A stretch of 64,000 nucleotides of DNA from Achromobacter insolitus (GTDB lineage: Bacteria > Pseudomonadota > Gammaproteobacteria > Burkholderiales > Burkholderiaceae_B): contig NZ_NJIF01000001.1 in assembly GCF_002209555.1 (NCBI RefSeq), positions 372,001 through 436,000 of the forward strand. Direction: 5' to 3'. Position 1 is the stretch's first letter; every line of letters begins with the position of its first letter. The position numbers were made by a program, and so were the translations under genes. Below, in pieces: positions 12,001 through 18,190 of this stretch. The notes under the pieces were generated by a model. The model was given only the letters and a program-made list of their open reading frames with translations. It was not told the origin of the DNA and did not search any database.

Positions 12001-14576
12001 ACGTCGGCTTCAGTGGCACGGTAGCGGGCGCGGGCAAGCAGCTGACGATCGACGCCGGCAACGGCAACGTCGCCTTCTCGGGCGCGGTCGGCGCTGCGGC
12101 CGCGCGCCTGGGCGACATCACCGTCAACAGCAACGGCGCCACCGCGCTGGATGGCGCGGTCTACGCCGCCTCGGTCACCACCAACGCCGGCGGCTCGCTC
12201 GCTATCAATGGCGGCCGGGTCGATACCACCGGCACGCAGTCCTATGGCGAGCTGGCCACGCTGGGCGCGGACACCGTGCTCAAGGGCAGCACCGTCAGCC
12301 TGCTGGGCGGCGCTGACGGCACCCACGCCCTGAACATCGCGGGCAACGCGGTGATCAACGGCGCCTTGGGCGCCAACAACCGCCTGGCCTCGCTCGCCAT
12401 CGGCGGCAACGCAGAACTGGGCGGCGGCGCCATCAACACCGTGGGCGCACAGTCCTACCAGGGCGACGTCACGCTCAACGCCAGCCTGCAAAGCGACACC
12501 GCCAACGCCGACGTCGTCTTCGGCGGCAAGGTTGCCAGCGCCGCCGGCGCAGGCTATGGCCTGGCCATCGATACCGGCAACGGCAATGTCACCTTCTCGG
12601 GCGCGGTCGGCGATGCCGGCGCAGCCCGTCTGGGCGACATCACGGTCAACAGCAATGGCGCTACCGTGCTGGACAGCCCCATCTACGCGGCGTCCGTCAC
12701 CACCAGCGCTGGCGGCACCCTGGCCATCAATGGCAGCCTGGTCGACACCACTGGCGCGCAATCGTACGGGGAACTTGCCATGCTGGGCGCGGACACCGTG
12801 CTCAAGGGCAGCACCGTCAGCCTGCTGGGCGGCGGCGACGGCAGCCACGGACTGACCATCGACGGCGACGCAGTGCTCAAGGGCCCGATCGGCGCTAACG
12901 AAGCCCTGGCCAGCCTGACTGTCACCGGGAATTCCAAGCTCGGCGCAGGCGGCATCGCCACTTCGGGCGACCAGTCGTACCAGGGCGCAGTCATCCTGGA
13001 CGGCGACTCGGCCTTGACCAGCCGCAACGGCGATATCCGCTTTGGCGATTCGGTCGATGGCGGCCATGACCTGACGGCATCCGCCGCAGCGGGCAACGTC
13101 GCCTTCGCCGGGCCGGTGGGCCAGGGTACGCGCCTGGAACACTTTAGGATCCATGCTGCCGGAGACACCGTCCTGAACGGTCCGGTCCGCGCAGCCTCGG
13201 TGCAGACCAGCGGCCAGGGGGACCTCCTGATCAATGGCGGTTCCATCGACACCACGGGAGCGCAGCAGTATGGCCAGCATATGGTCCTGGGCGGCGCGGA
13301 CACCACGCTCAGCGGCACGGACATCCGGCTGCAGGCCGGCGTCGACGGCACGGATCCGGGCCAACAGGGCCTGATCATCGCCGGCAACGCCGACATCCAG
13401 GGCGACATCGGCGGCACCACGCCGCTGCGCGGCCTGGACATAGACGGCACCACCACGATGGGGTCCGGCAAGGTCGTCACGACGGGAGACCAAACCTACG
13501 CCGGCGCGGTGACCTTGACGGGAGATCGCCAACTGAGCAGCAGCTCCGGTTCGGTCATGCTGGGCAGCACGCTGGACGGGGGCAACGGCAACAATCTCGC
13601 CATCAGCGCCGGCCAGAATCTGCAGGTCGCAGGCAACGCCACCGGCCTCGGTTCACTGACGCTGCGCGCCGTCGACACCATCGTGCTGAATGGCGACGTC
13701 AGCGCCTACCGCGTGCAGCAGCTGGAAGCCAAGTCCGCCAGCTACAACGGTGCGGTGCGTGCCTCGGGCCCCGGCGGGATCGATATCTCGGGCGGCAACG
13801 CATCGTTCGGCAAGGACGTCACCGCGGAGGCGGGCGCGATCAACATCGCCAACACTGACGCCGCCGGCACGACGGCCTTCGCCGCCGCCACCACGGTGAA
13901 GGCCGCCACGGGCTTCAACCAGACTGGCGGCGCCGGCCTGACATTGCCTGCGCAACTGCTGGTTACCCAGGGACCCATTAACCTGGGCGCGCCGGCCAAG
14001 CTGCAAGGCTCGACCGCAACCATCAGCACCAACGGCAACATCACTGCCGTCGGCCTGTCCGGCCCGCAGACCTCGCTCACCCTGGCCGCCGGGCCGCTGG
14101 GCGCCCTGCGCATCGGCCTGAACAACGCAGCCGCGAACAACAAGCTCGACGTGGCCGATCTCTCGGTGCCATCCGCCGGTTCGGCCGACATCTGGGGTTC
14201 GATCGGCGGCAAGACGGGCGCGCTGGCCGCCTCCATGGTCAAGAGCTCGCTTGTCGGTTCGCCGTACTTCCTCAACGGCGCCACCTGGGGCCCGACGGGG
14301 GTGATCAATCGCCTGTCCTCCGTCACGGCGCCCAGCCAGATCATTCCCACGACGCCCACCGCCGACCCGCTGTTCCGTGGTACGGTCGCGCCCGAGGGCT
14401 ATGGTCCTGACGCACTGGACGCCTACACCGACCCGCAGGTGCTGAAAGTGGCCTCGGCCGGCTTTTCCTGGCAGTTGCCATCTTTCAACCACCATCCGCA
14501 GCAATCCGCCGTCGAAGACAACAAGGTCTTGGACGACAAGCGTCGTGACGACGACGCGCAATCCCGCACTCTCTGA
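1..14576 (+). CDS. Giant filamentous-haemagglutinin-like repeat exoprotein (5' end missing)
   Basis: The frame is open from the first bases, so the true start and any secretion signal lie upstream of the window. At least 4,850 residues are present. The protein is rich in Gly, Asn, Thr, Ser and Ala, and I saw no cysteine. It consists of short repeated strand-like phrases (GN.., ITANG, LTAGGAIG) typical of right-handed beta-helix surface proteins secreted by the two-partner route. The first ~2,400 residues are irregular repeats, followed by ~1,600 residues of long tandem repeats (about 8.0-12.8 kb). A non-repetitive tail of ~130 residues is richer in Trp, Tyr, Phe and Pro and ends in a charged stretch (KRRDDD). 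No TpsB-type transporter is in the window. A SapC-family gene follows 9 bp downstream, so the two are probably cotranscribed. The likely role is adhesion or biofilm formation. The family call rests on composition and repeat pattern only, because the diagnostic N-terminal TPS domain is not visible. Confidence 0.8.
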   Translation, partial: AANGSLFGSGYGGVYAGGNNVSLKAAGAIGGVYGGNLNYVGVSGAGVVNVQALAGSDIYLNGTATGIQLTRVEAGTGQIGYLQSYGNTTLGDLRAGGAVTLNNSGGSLVDDGDAATIIRGTHIALTAGGAIGAPGAALALQAPDVSLASGAGIAVDNLAGLARLNITRNGTANGSYSITAPNLTAFTVTDDGLGIHLTDIASSSGLDFGFAADSKNLLVGNIDAGASGKVSLATGLSISNDNPASPGAIRASTVALTAGANGSIGSSIPGGALALTGASALNLTAGNNMYVGSDTVLRSLAINSLKNAGSAATFDITGGAGQVIRISDDGATQYLEQVTGGLTDFSFSGRKNIQVGTLTASNSISLTTANGGANSSITSDSGSGRIAAGSVTLSATGSDSYTARDANTGAIGASGRALRLSTSNLAITNNGDINLHNGGLTLNSLDLHLSRRDAYSVTNFDTNSYTFGGLGSQTLSISGGTTLAIGANMNGAALAVNTDTAIVSNTINTGGGSVSLTSRYANTDLSPSIGGSGLITGNNVSLSALGTNGSVSAQTSTANLAVASAGNVSVANNKQLGSLSLTANHSSTSGALTNTYNISASGMTAFSLSDSTGFAGLTLNNITNTGNLALSISSDRALTVNNVSTAAGGSVTLASNGTIYGNSFSASAPNITTGALTLNAGSVTGVYATGQPLFVSVDSLSSNIRGSLSVSNNKSLTLLDNSAAGSALVSVTNGSIMQGAGRYVAPVLTLTATQSIGAAGNAIQTDTRQLTTQSGGNLYVNNASDLYSLNITANHANSAVDNVLQVAAKGLTFNVADAGVYTMAQVSDLTGLNFSFTGDRTLYVGDVDVGAANTVSLGAYGAGAHILNLSPTSHVTGDVVTLGTSGQIGVASGDNSGSIHTTTSELYLTAGSHVYVDNDRDLASLYLYATGVAPATYQIQSNELKFDVAHNGSRLQVNEVRDDTGLNLTLSSNVGQDIGIIDTTPIGTVRLSSNNSILGSADDSQRISASQVSITTQGSGSIGAVGREINLSAPLLSIQNGGDVYIDSDTHIDALTLYSTGNSARSYGITSPTRDGGNIVFEAADGGSASSAGLVLTKVEDKGGLNLSVTSDRNITVGAVNVGYDNVVFYSRGSLLGDGDAASKIDAAALTLTATNAIGAAGAGNAIDTRVSTLSGRADNGGAFITVEGNTSLPSLTSRGASAVSNTVGDIELGTVNTNGNAFTVNNTGGSILSGTINNATTVDLTANGSIGNKSAIRTNALNGGTTTVTLSATKTDRADGSIALTETYGLQATAVTAPGNITLVADTANNGRNLTVGTITSTDGAVALSTSRGSITGINNSNLVTGKSVSLTANYGTAATIGGSNSARLHLNTEKLTMATPGSIYVDNLADLSDLTIIRNNAQGSNLGSGGFLTIDAQNLTFSGADTSNATALTIVRDTTGLNFTYQAVGAINIYDIDVTQNGSVTLSTNPYYYTGGSILGMNASAKIVAGDLALSTASGNTPNTIGSAGQTLNTQVKNITATASGGIWLKQTGSINLGNLRAGGDLSVTTTTGDIQVGTVSYGTGNALTLNAQTGSILHGGGTLSGAGGGPITLTARNGIGTRDAAIKIAAPNSPVSATVTGDGSLYLDSTGNLLGGLTTSVANGETRITGNGNLVLTSMASGTDAVGNDISVKTSAGNITAKNVQAGANNGQVTLSAENGMILADSAGASVKAYGVSLNGAVGVGINTGNGRINATGQRVEVTTNGAMYLAADNNSVYSYLSGNIIDIAAAGNLQIANALSNNGTIKITGNGTNSQLVAGNIDAGAGAVNIDYSKAGSTIVDDREASTRIIGGTVALKAGAGIGGAAGSADKLQTTAASITAEVTGAGAIYLDDNRAAGTTLNSITTQNGAIGITTAGPTLVANAVSNTSSAGNNISIATSNGDLSINTIDAKQLGNVILDAAGSIRGALPGNLIFGNVLSATAGGSIGSALNLADGSGGIALRTNLASLGNLATGADGAVIVLDNVGTRKLTLSGNVAQTGEHSSAYLRTAGDLDAHAGLSSTADNLLLAAGGTLTVASGGVQANDTVTLTGGNDIVAYGSTPRTIAVKADTLNFSSGAAGGNTTLTTQVGTANVRLNGTAAAANLALNNTGALAALLDTANGNITASATGTLNVSATASGSNRSIDLSSQQGDVDIGTVNAGAANGTIILSAIQGSLAGLDGSLQANNLDLTSKNGIGAENAHFSTSARNLKANVLGTGDIFVDGTGSLTLGRIATADGNIAINANGDLTSAVGISAGNSGANGNVTLTADAGDVAISHAIANGDINGLVVNGTRISMAAANTAGRQAYTGDVTLNGDLTGSAIDITGNTTLAGGKRTLTANGDVSLSGLLNGAGQEAAIVSTGGHVTLGGNATNLASLSVDGASIDLRQVATTGAQQYNGATTLRGTYTTNNGAFGVDGATVLGSGVTVSTGSGAVTFTGGMSGANALTVTSTGATTYGGAVDIASLNQAGTGVVAINGGMVTTSGAQDYSGRVQLGDDATLTGATLTLRNGADGAHGLEIDGTAALAGAIGANTRLASLTVVGPVTLNTSSISTTGNQHYKGAVTLGSDQSLNTTIGSVAFDNALDGARDLTVGSTSGGNISFGAVGGATRVNKLTANTSGTTAFNGAVRAASVQTDAPGSVIIESASIDTTGTQSYGERITLARNATLKGSNVTLNQGADSADETQSLTIDGNATINGAIGAGNNARLASLTITGAAELNGGAINTIGAQSYQGNVTLSGDLSLATANGNVGFGGTVASAAGAGSNLTVGTGSGNVTFAGAVGDAGAARLGGLTVNSQGAATLDGAVYAASVTTDAGGTLAINGGRVDTTATQSYGELAVLGADTLLTGSKITLNQGADSTDETQDLTIGGNATINGAIGAGSNARLASLTITGAAELNGGAIDTVGAQSYQGNVTLSEDLEITTANGNVGFAGTVASAPGAGSRLTVGTGNGNVTFAGAVGDAAAARLGDITINSHGATTLGGAIYATAVTTDAGGTLAVNGGRIDTTGTQSYGELATLGADTVLKGSTVTLSQGADSVNESQDLTIAGNAVIKGAVGAGGNARLASLTITGASELGGVAINTVGAQSYQGQATLTDGLDITTANGNVGFSGTVAGAGKQLTIDAGNGNVAFSGAVGAAAARLGDITVNSDGATVLDGAVYAASVTTDAGGTLAINGGRVDTTGTQSYGELAVLGAQTSLKGSNVTLNQGADSANETQGLTIDGNATINGAIGAGNNARLASLTITGAADLNGGVINTLGAQSYQGNVTLSDDLDLATANGAVGFGANVAGAGMQLTIGTGNGNVAFSGEVGAAAARLGDITVNSSGATMLDGAIYAASVTTDAGGTLAINGGRVDTTATQSYGELATLGADTLLKGSNVTLHQGAGSADESQSLTIDGNAAINGAIGTGSNARLASLTITGTANLDAGAIKTVGAQSYQGNVALSDDLGITTADGNVVFGGTVASAAGAGSSLTVGTGNGNVTFFGAVGDAAAARLGDITVNSNGATMLDGAVYAASVTTNAGGTLAINGGRVDTSGTQSYGELAALGADTVLKGSTVSLLRGADGAHALNIAGNAVINGALGANNRLASLAIGGDAELGGGAIHTVGAQSYQGQVTLTDGLDITTANGNVGFSGTVAGAGKQLTIDAGNGNVAFSGAVGAAAARLGDITVNSNGATALDGAVYAASVATDAGGTLAINGGRVDTSGTQSYGELAALGADTVLKGSTVSLLRGADGAHALNIAGNAVINGALGANNRLASLAIDGNAELGGGAIHTVGAQSYQGQVTLTDGLDITTANGNVGFSGTVAGAGKQLTIDTGNGNVAFSGAVGAAAARLGDITVNSNGATALDGAVYAASVTTDAGGTLAINGGRVDTSGTQSYGELAALGADTVLKGSTVSLLRGADGAHALNIAGNAVINGALGANNRLASLAIGGNAELGGGAIHTVGAQSYQGQVTLTDGLDIATANGNVGFSGTVAGAGKQLTIDAGNGNVAFSGAVGAAAARLGDITVNSNGATALDGAVYAASVTTNAGGSLAINGGRVDTTGTQSYGELATLGADTVLKGSTVSLLGGADGTHALNIAGNAVINGALGANNRLASLAIGGNAELGGGAINTVGAQSYQGDVTLNASLQSDTANADVVFGGKVASAAGAGYGLAIDTGNGNVTFSGAVGDAGAARLGDITVNSNGATVLDSPIYAASVTTSAGGTLAINGSLVDTTGAQSYGELAMLGADTVLKGSTVSLLGGGDGSHGLTIDGDAVLKGPIGANEALASLTVTGNSKLGAGGIATSGDQSYQGAVILDGDSALTSRNGDIRFGDSVDGGHDLTASAAAGNVAFAGPVGQGTRLEHFRIHAAGDTVLNGPVRAASVQTSGQGDLLINGGSIDTTGAQQYGQHMVLGGADTTLSGTDIRLQAGVDGTDPGQQGLIIAGNADIQGDIGGTTPLRGLDIDGTTTMGSGKVVTTGDQTYAGAVTLTGDRQLSSSSGSVMLGSTLDGGNGNNLAISAGQNLQVAGNATGLGSLTLRAVDTIVLNGDVSAYRVQQLEAKSASYNGAVRASGPGGIDISGGNASFGKDVTAEAGAINIANTDAAGTTAFAAATTVKAATGFNQTGGAGLTLPAQLLVTQGPINLGAPAKLQGSTATISTNGNITAVGLSGPQTSLTLAAGPLGALRIGLNNAAANNKLDVADLSVPSAGSADIWGSIGGKTGALAASMVKSSLVGSPYFLNGATWGPTGVINRLSSVTAPSQIIPTTPTADPLFRGTVAPEGYGPDALDAYTDPQVLKVASAGFSWQLPSFNHHPQQSAVEDNKVLDDKRRDDDAQSRTL
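8046..12758 (+). repeat. Nine consecutive in-frame 510-537 bp repeats in the exoprotein gene
   Basis: Using the recurring codons for QSYGE (or a variant) as a ruler, units begin at 8046, 8583, 9120, 9645, 10170, 10707, 11217, 11727, 12237 and 12759. The unit lengths are 537, 537, 525, 525, 537, 510, 510, 510 and 522 bp, all multiples of three (170-179 residues). More diverged copies flank the array, near 7265, 7542 and 13263. Each unit carries the recurring phrases GAQSYQG, GNVTFAGAVG or GNVAFSGAVG, AARLGDITVNS, YAASVTTDAGG and NARLASLTI. The pattern fits a beta-helix stalk extended by duplication. Confidence 0.93.
10707..12460 (+). repeat. Near-identical 510-bp repeat block
   Basis: Three complete 510-bp units and most of a fourth differ at only scattered positions, for example 10921-10980 against 11431-11490. 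The older 525-537 bp units are clearly more diverged. This points to recent expansion or homogenisation by recombination. It also makes this stretch prone to copy-number change and to short-read assembly collapse. Confidence 0.9.
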
Positions 14577-14585
14577 TTCAACAAG

Positions 14586-15344
14586 ATGACTATGCAGACC
14601 TCGCTTCCCCTGTTCTACGAACAACCCCGTCCGCTGGCTGCGGGCGTGCACGCCAACCTGTCCCTCGCCGGCAATACGGGTTTCGCCTACGCTGCCAAGA
14701 CCAATGCCGTGCCGTTGGTCGCCACCGAACTGCCGACCGCATGCCGCCACTTCCCCATCGTTTTCAGCGATGGCGACCAGCCCATGCCCGTCGCCGTGCT
14801 GGGCGTGCGCGGCCAGGAAAATCTGTTCGTCGATGCCCAGGGCCAATGGTGCGCCGGCACCTACATCCCGGCCTATATTCGCCGCTACCCCTTTATCTTC
14901 ATGGAGAACGAAGACCGCAGCCAATTCACGCTGTGTGTCGACGAGAAGGCCGCCTCCGTGGTCGAGGGCCGCGACAATCCGTTCTTCGACGAAGCCGGCG
15001 AACCCACGGACCTGGCCCGCAGCGCTCTGGAGTTCTGCCGTGATTACCAGAACCAGCACGCCTACACCATGGAGTTCACACGCGCCTTGGCCGAAGCCGA
15101 ACTGCTGGTCGAAAACCGTGCCGACATCACGCTGGCCGACGGCCAGCGCCTGGCCATGTCCGGTTTCAAGGTGATCGACGAAGCCAAGTTCAACAAGCTG
15201 CCGGAAGCGGAATTCCTGCGCTGGCGCGCCAACGGCTGGCTGCCGCTGGTCTATTGCCATTTGCTGTCTATCAACACCTGGCCCGCGCTGATCAATCAGC
15301 TGGAGCCGTCCGTCCCGGCCGACGAAGCTGCCGCCGGGGCGTGA
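14586..15344 (+). CDS. SapC family protein
   Basis: This 252-residue protein matches the SapC family (PF07277) by its recognisable core. The core has an early LAGNTGFAYA segment, YIPAYIRRYPF near residue 100, a NPFFDEAGEPT segment, and a C-terminal stretch in which a GFKVIDEAKFNKL phrase precedes LLSINTW. Family members were named after genes linked to Campylobacter S-layer loci, but their biochemical role is not established. I see no signal peptide or membrane helix, so it is probably cytoplasmic. It starts 9 bp after the giant exoprotein stop, which suggests translational coupling and a function in expressing, modifying or exporting that protein. Two in-frame ATGs (14586 and 14592) are possible and neither has a strong Shine-Dalgarno sequence. 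The family call is solid; the functional link is inference. Confidence 0.85.
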   Translation: MTMQTSLPLFYEQPRPLAAGVHANLSLAGNTGFAYAAKTNAVPLVATELPTACRHFPIVFSDGDQPMPVAVLGVRGQENLFVDAQGQWCAGTYIPAYIRRYPFIFMENEDRSQFTLCVDEKAASVVEGRDNPFFDEAGEPTDLARSALEFCRDYQNQHAYTMEFTRALAEAELLVENRADITLADGQRLAMSGFKVIDEAKFNKLPEAEFLRWRANGWLPLVYCHLLSINTWPALINQLEPSVPADEAAAGA

Positions 15345-15393
15345 TCGCGATGGCCGGCCATGGCGCCGGCCTGATTGGTCCGCCGGCGTGCGA

Positions 15394-16380
15394 TTAGAGC
15401 GGCCAGTCCCGCCTGAGGCGCTCAGCCTCGGGGGTGGGCCCGATCAGCCAGGGGTCCGCGGCAAAGGCAACGACGCTTTGCGCGCGGTAACGCCGCGCGA
15501 TGCGCAATTGCCGGCGCACGCGCGCGCTATCGGCAGAGCGGGCGTTGAACGTGGTGCCGTCCTGGCGCTCGGACGGCAATTCCTCGAACAGTTCTACGAT
15601 CAGGTCGAACGGCACGCGGCGCGCCAGCAACATGCGGTGCAGCGGCTCCAGCGCGTCGTACGCTGCCATACCGGACACCCCCACCCCATCTTGCAGCATG
15701 GGTCTCAGCCTCGCGGCATCCAGCAGCCCGTTCCAAAGATCGGCCAGGCTCAACGGTCCCGGCAGTTTGCTGTGATAGGTGGATATGGCGGGTACGCGTC
15801 CGGTCTGTTGCAAAAGAGGATCCGACATTTCGCGCAGCCAGCGCGCCAGGCGTGACTGCCTTTCGGGCGCGGCCCAACTGTACTGCTCGATTTCGTAAGG
15901 GATGTACCAGCCGCGGAAAGCCGCGTGGCCGGCGATAGTCGAAGCGCGCGCATAGGCCAGCGCTTGCGCTTGAGCCTCCTGCAGGAAACCGGCGAGCGCG
16001 GCGTCGTCGGCATTGCCCAATTGCCGCCACCAGCGCTCGTCGTAGGGCAGCCCCAGCTGCAGGCCAATGCCCAGCCGTTCCGCTTCCTCGAATATCAGCG
16101 CCAGGGTGGACGCGGGCAATTGCCAGGGCTGCGCGCCCCCGCTAGCCCCGACCCACTGGATGATGATTTCGCGAAAGCCCAGCCCGTGCATGGCCGCAAT
16201 GCGCTCGCGCCAAGCCTGCGGATTCAATTCCAAATGGCTGGGCCAAAGTTGCCAGAAGGTGCTTTGCACCGACCACGCCGGCGCGCAGGCGGGCAGGCTG
16301 GCGGCCAGCGCCGCCACGCCCAGGCCCAGGCCCTGCAACAAACGCCGCCGGTCGATGGAAGCAGGCGCTGACGCCTGCAT
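15394..16380 (-). CDS. DUF4434-like secreted TIM-barrel protein with Tat/lipoprotein signal
   Basis: The 328-residue protein begins with a twin-arginine-like segment (DRRRLLQGLGLG), then a hydrophobic stretch and a lipobox-like LPAC, so it is probably exported by Tat and lipid-anchored. The mature part contains STFWQLWP near its start, then HGLGFREIIIQWVG and GLQLGLPYDERWW. This recalls DUF4434 proteins, which are predicted glycoside-hydrolase-like barrels. I chose the ATG at 16380 because it directly precedes the signal; the frame stays open further upstream but overlaps the neighbouring gene. The substrate is unknown. It is the last gene of a same-strand run that starts with the DUF455 gene, and it is convergent with the SapC gene. 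Confidence 0.7.
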   Translation of the reverse strand: MQASAPASIDRRRLLQGLGLGVAALAASLPACAPAWSVQSTFWQLWPSHLELNPQAWRERIAAMHGLGFREIIIQWVGASGGAQPWQLPASTLALIFEEAERLGIGLQLGLPYDERWWRQLGNADDAALAGFLQEAQAQALAYARASTIAGHAAFRGWYIPYEIEQYSWAAPERQSRLARWLREMSDPLLQQTGRVPAISTYHSKLPGPLSLADLWNGLLDAARLRPMLQDGVGVSGMAAYDALEPLHRMLLARRVPFDLIVELFEELPSERQDGTTFNARSADSARVRRQLRIARRYRAQSVVAFAADPWLIGPTPEAERLRRDWPL

Positions 16381-16400
16381 GGCTTGCCTGGCGATAGGAA

Positions 16401-16820
16401 CTACCCTGCGCGATTGCCGAAAATGCCCGACAACGACGCCAGCAGCTCGGCCGGGTTGAACTGTTGTTGGCCGCCTTGCACTTCCCCGTTCGGCGTGGCC
16501 TGGTCGACCAGTTGCGGCAGCAGCGAGGACAGCGAGCCCAGTACCGAATCCGTGTCCTGTCCGGTCTTGGCCGCCAGTTCGTTGACGACGCCGGGATCCA
16601 GAACGGAACCGAGCTGGTCTGCGCTGACGGGCATGTTCTGGCCCGTGCCCACCCACGAGGCCACGATTTCGCTCAAGCCGCCCTTCTGGAAGCTTGCGAT
16701 CAAGCCGGACAGGCCGCCCGGGTACTTGTTCAGTTGCTCGATCAGGGCGGGCAACAGCGAAGCCGAGCCCCCTTGTTGACCGCCGCCGGCCATCGAGGCC
16801 AAGGTATCCAATAGGCTCAT
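16401..16820 (-). CDS. YidB-like DUF937 protein
   Basis: The protein has 139 residues and begins MSLLDTLASMAGG. It carries the YidB/DUF937 pattern: a short helical start, a Gly/Gln-rich loop, LIEQLNKYPGGLSGLIASFQ, and a segment reading SWVGTGQNMPVSADQL near residues 60-75. The second half resembles the helical repeat of YidB (GVVNELAAKTG, LLPQLVDQ). An AGGAG Shine-Dalgarno lies just upstream of two adjacent ATGs (16823 and 16820); the better spacing favours 16820. The function is unknown. YidB homologues are widespread small cytosolic proteins. Confidence 0.82.
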   Translation of the reverse strand: MSLLDTLASMAGGGQQGGSASLLPALIEQLNKYPGGLSGLIASFQKGGLSEIVASWVGTGQNMPVSADQLGSVLDPGVVNELAAKTGQDTDSVLGSLSSLLPQLVDQATPNGEVQGGQQQFNPAELLASLSGIFGNRAG

Positions 16821-16936
16821 CATCGTGCTCCTGAAAAATCGGAGAATCAGTATAGGCCCATGCCCGGCGCCCTGCCTGTCATCTGAAGGATGACTCCCGG
16901 CATCTTTACAAAGCTTGTCCATTCCGGCCAGGCAAT

Positions 16937-18181
16937 TCAGTTTGGCGTCTTTCCTGCCTGTAAAGCCTGCAGCGACTTCAGGCCGGCGCGCCCATCCGGC
17001 TTCAGGCCCAGCTCGCGCTGCGCCTCCTGCAGGGCCTGCCGGGTGCGGGTACCGATCATGCCATCGGGTTCGCCGATCTCATAGCCGCGGGCAATCAACA
17101 GCCGTTGCAGTTCCCGCCGCTGCGCCCGCGACAGCCCCGGATCGTCCGTGGGCCAGGCTTGCGCCAAGGGACCTCCGCCCCGCAGCCTGTCGGACAGGTG
17201 GGCAATGGCCAAGGCGTAGCTTTCCGCCGCGTTGTAGGAATACAGGGCGTCGAAGTTGCGCGTGACCAGGAAGGCGGGGCCGCCGCGGCCCGCCGGCAGC
17301 AGCAGGCCCGCCGGCGTGTCGCCCGCCGGCAGCGGCTGGCCGTCGGCGCGCGTTACGCCCCTTCCTGCCCAATACGACATCGCGCGCTTGTTCTTCCTGC
17401 CGGCGCCCGAGGTGTCCAGGCCCGCCGGCAGCCGGACTTCAAAGCCCCACGGCAGCGCGGCGCTCCAGCCCGCGCGCTTGAGGAAATTGGCCGTGGAGGC
17501 CAGTGCGTCCGGCACGCTGTCGACCAGATCCCGGCGCCCGTCGCCGTCGAAATCCACCGCCAGCCGCAAGTAGGTCGACGGCATGAACTGGGTCTGGCCA
17601 AAGGCGCCCGCCCAGGAGCCCGTCAGGCGCTCGGGCGCAATGTGCTCGTCCTGGATGATCTTGAGGGTGGAAAAGAACTCGCCCCGGAAATAGGCCTGGC
17701 GCCGGCCATAGCAGGACAGCGTGGACAGGGAGGTCAGCAGCGGCCGGCCGCCCAAGGTGCGGCCGTAGTTGCTTTCCACGCCCCAAACGGCGGCGATGGT
17801 GGCGGCGTCCACGCCATAGCGCGATGCGGCGCGGTCCAGGTCGGACTGCCAGCGCGCCATGCCGGCCTGGCCGTCGGAGACGCGCTCATCGTCGACCAGG
17901 GCCGCCATGTAGTCCCAGATGGGCGTCTTGAACTCCGGCTGGGCGTCCAGCAGATCGATCACCGCCATATCGGGCGCGAGCCCCGCGGTGTGGGTGTCGA
18001 ACGTGGCGCCCGACACACCTGCCTTGAGCGCCGGGCCGCGCAATTGCGCCAGGCACGCCGCGAACGAGTCGGCGGCTGACGCGGCGGGCGCCAGTGAAAT
18101 GAGCGCAGCCCCCGCCAAGGCAATGGCCAGCGGGCGCAGCAGACGAACCTGCGGTGTCTTGATGGAAGGATCGGTACTCAT
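16937..18181 (-). CDS. Lytic murein transglycosylase, MltB/SLT_2 type, with C-terminal peptidoglycan-binding domain
   Basis: The 414-residue protein cleaves the MurNAc-GlcNAc glycosidic bond of peptidoglycan, forming 1,6-anhydro-MurNAc ends. A signal peptide (hydrophobic residues ~18-36, ending ASAADS) directs it to the periplasm. There is no lipobox cysteine, so it is probably soluble. The catalytic glutamate is E136 in AVWGVESNYG. The typical SLT_2 segment GAFGQTQFMPSTYL follows near residue 190, then a DFDGDGRRD loop. The last ~60 residues form a PG_binding_1 module (LQRLLIARGYEIGEPDGMIGTRTRQAL). Its start lies 9 bp downstream of the stop of the DUF455 gene, so the two are likely in one operon. 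Confidence 0.93.
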   Translation of the reverse strand: MSTDPSIKTPQVRLLRPLAIALAGAALISLAPAASAADSFAACLAQLRGPALKAGVSGATFDTHTAGLAPDMAVIDLLDAQPEFKTPIWDYMAALVDDERVSDGQAGMARWQSDLDRAASRYGVDAATIAAVWGVESNYGRTLGGRPLLTSLSTLSCYGRRQAYFRGEFFSTLKIIQDEHIAPERLTGSWAGAFGQTQFMPSTYLRLAVDFDGDGRRDLVDSVPDALASTANFLKRAGWSAALPWGFEVRLPAGLDTSGAGRKNKRAMSYWAGRGVTRADGQPLPAGDTPAGLLLPAGRGGPAFLVTRNFDALYSYNAAESYALAIAHLSDRLRGGGPLAQAWPTDDPGLSRAQRRELQRLLIARGYEIGEPDGMIGTRTRQALQEAQRELGLKPDGRAGLKSLQALQAGKTPN

Positions 18182-18190
18182 GTTGTCCTG

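Noticed and set aside
8046-12758. Possible CRISPR or satellite interpretation of the repeats
   Set aside because: Units are 510-537 bp, in frame and without spacers; they are protein repeats.
6966-13532. A 2,188-codon open frame on the minus strand, opposite the giant exoprotein repeats
   Set aside because: It mirrors the sense repeats, has Arg/Gly/Asp-rich low-complexity content, and arises because strong GC codon bias removes stops in the antisense frame. No ribosome site or family match is visible.
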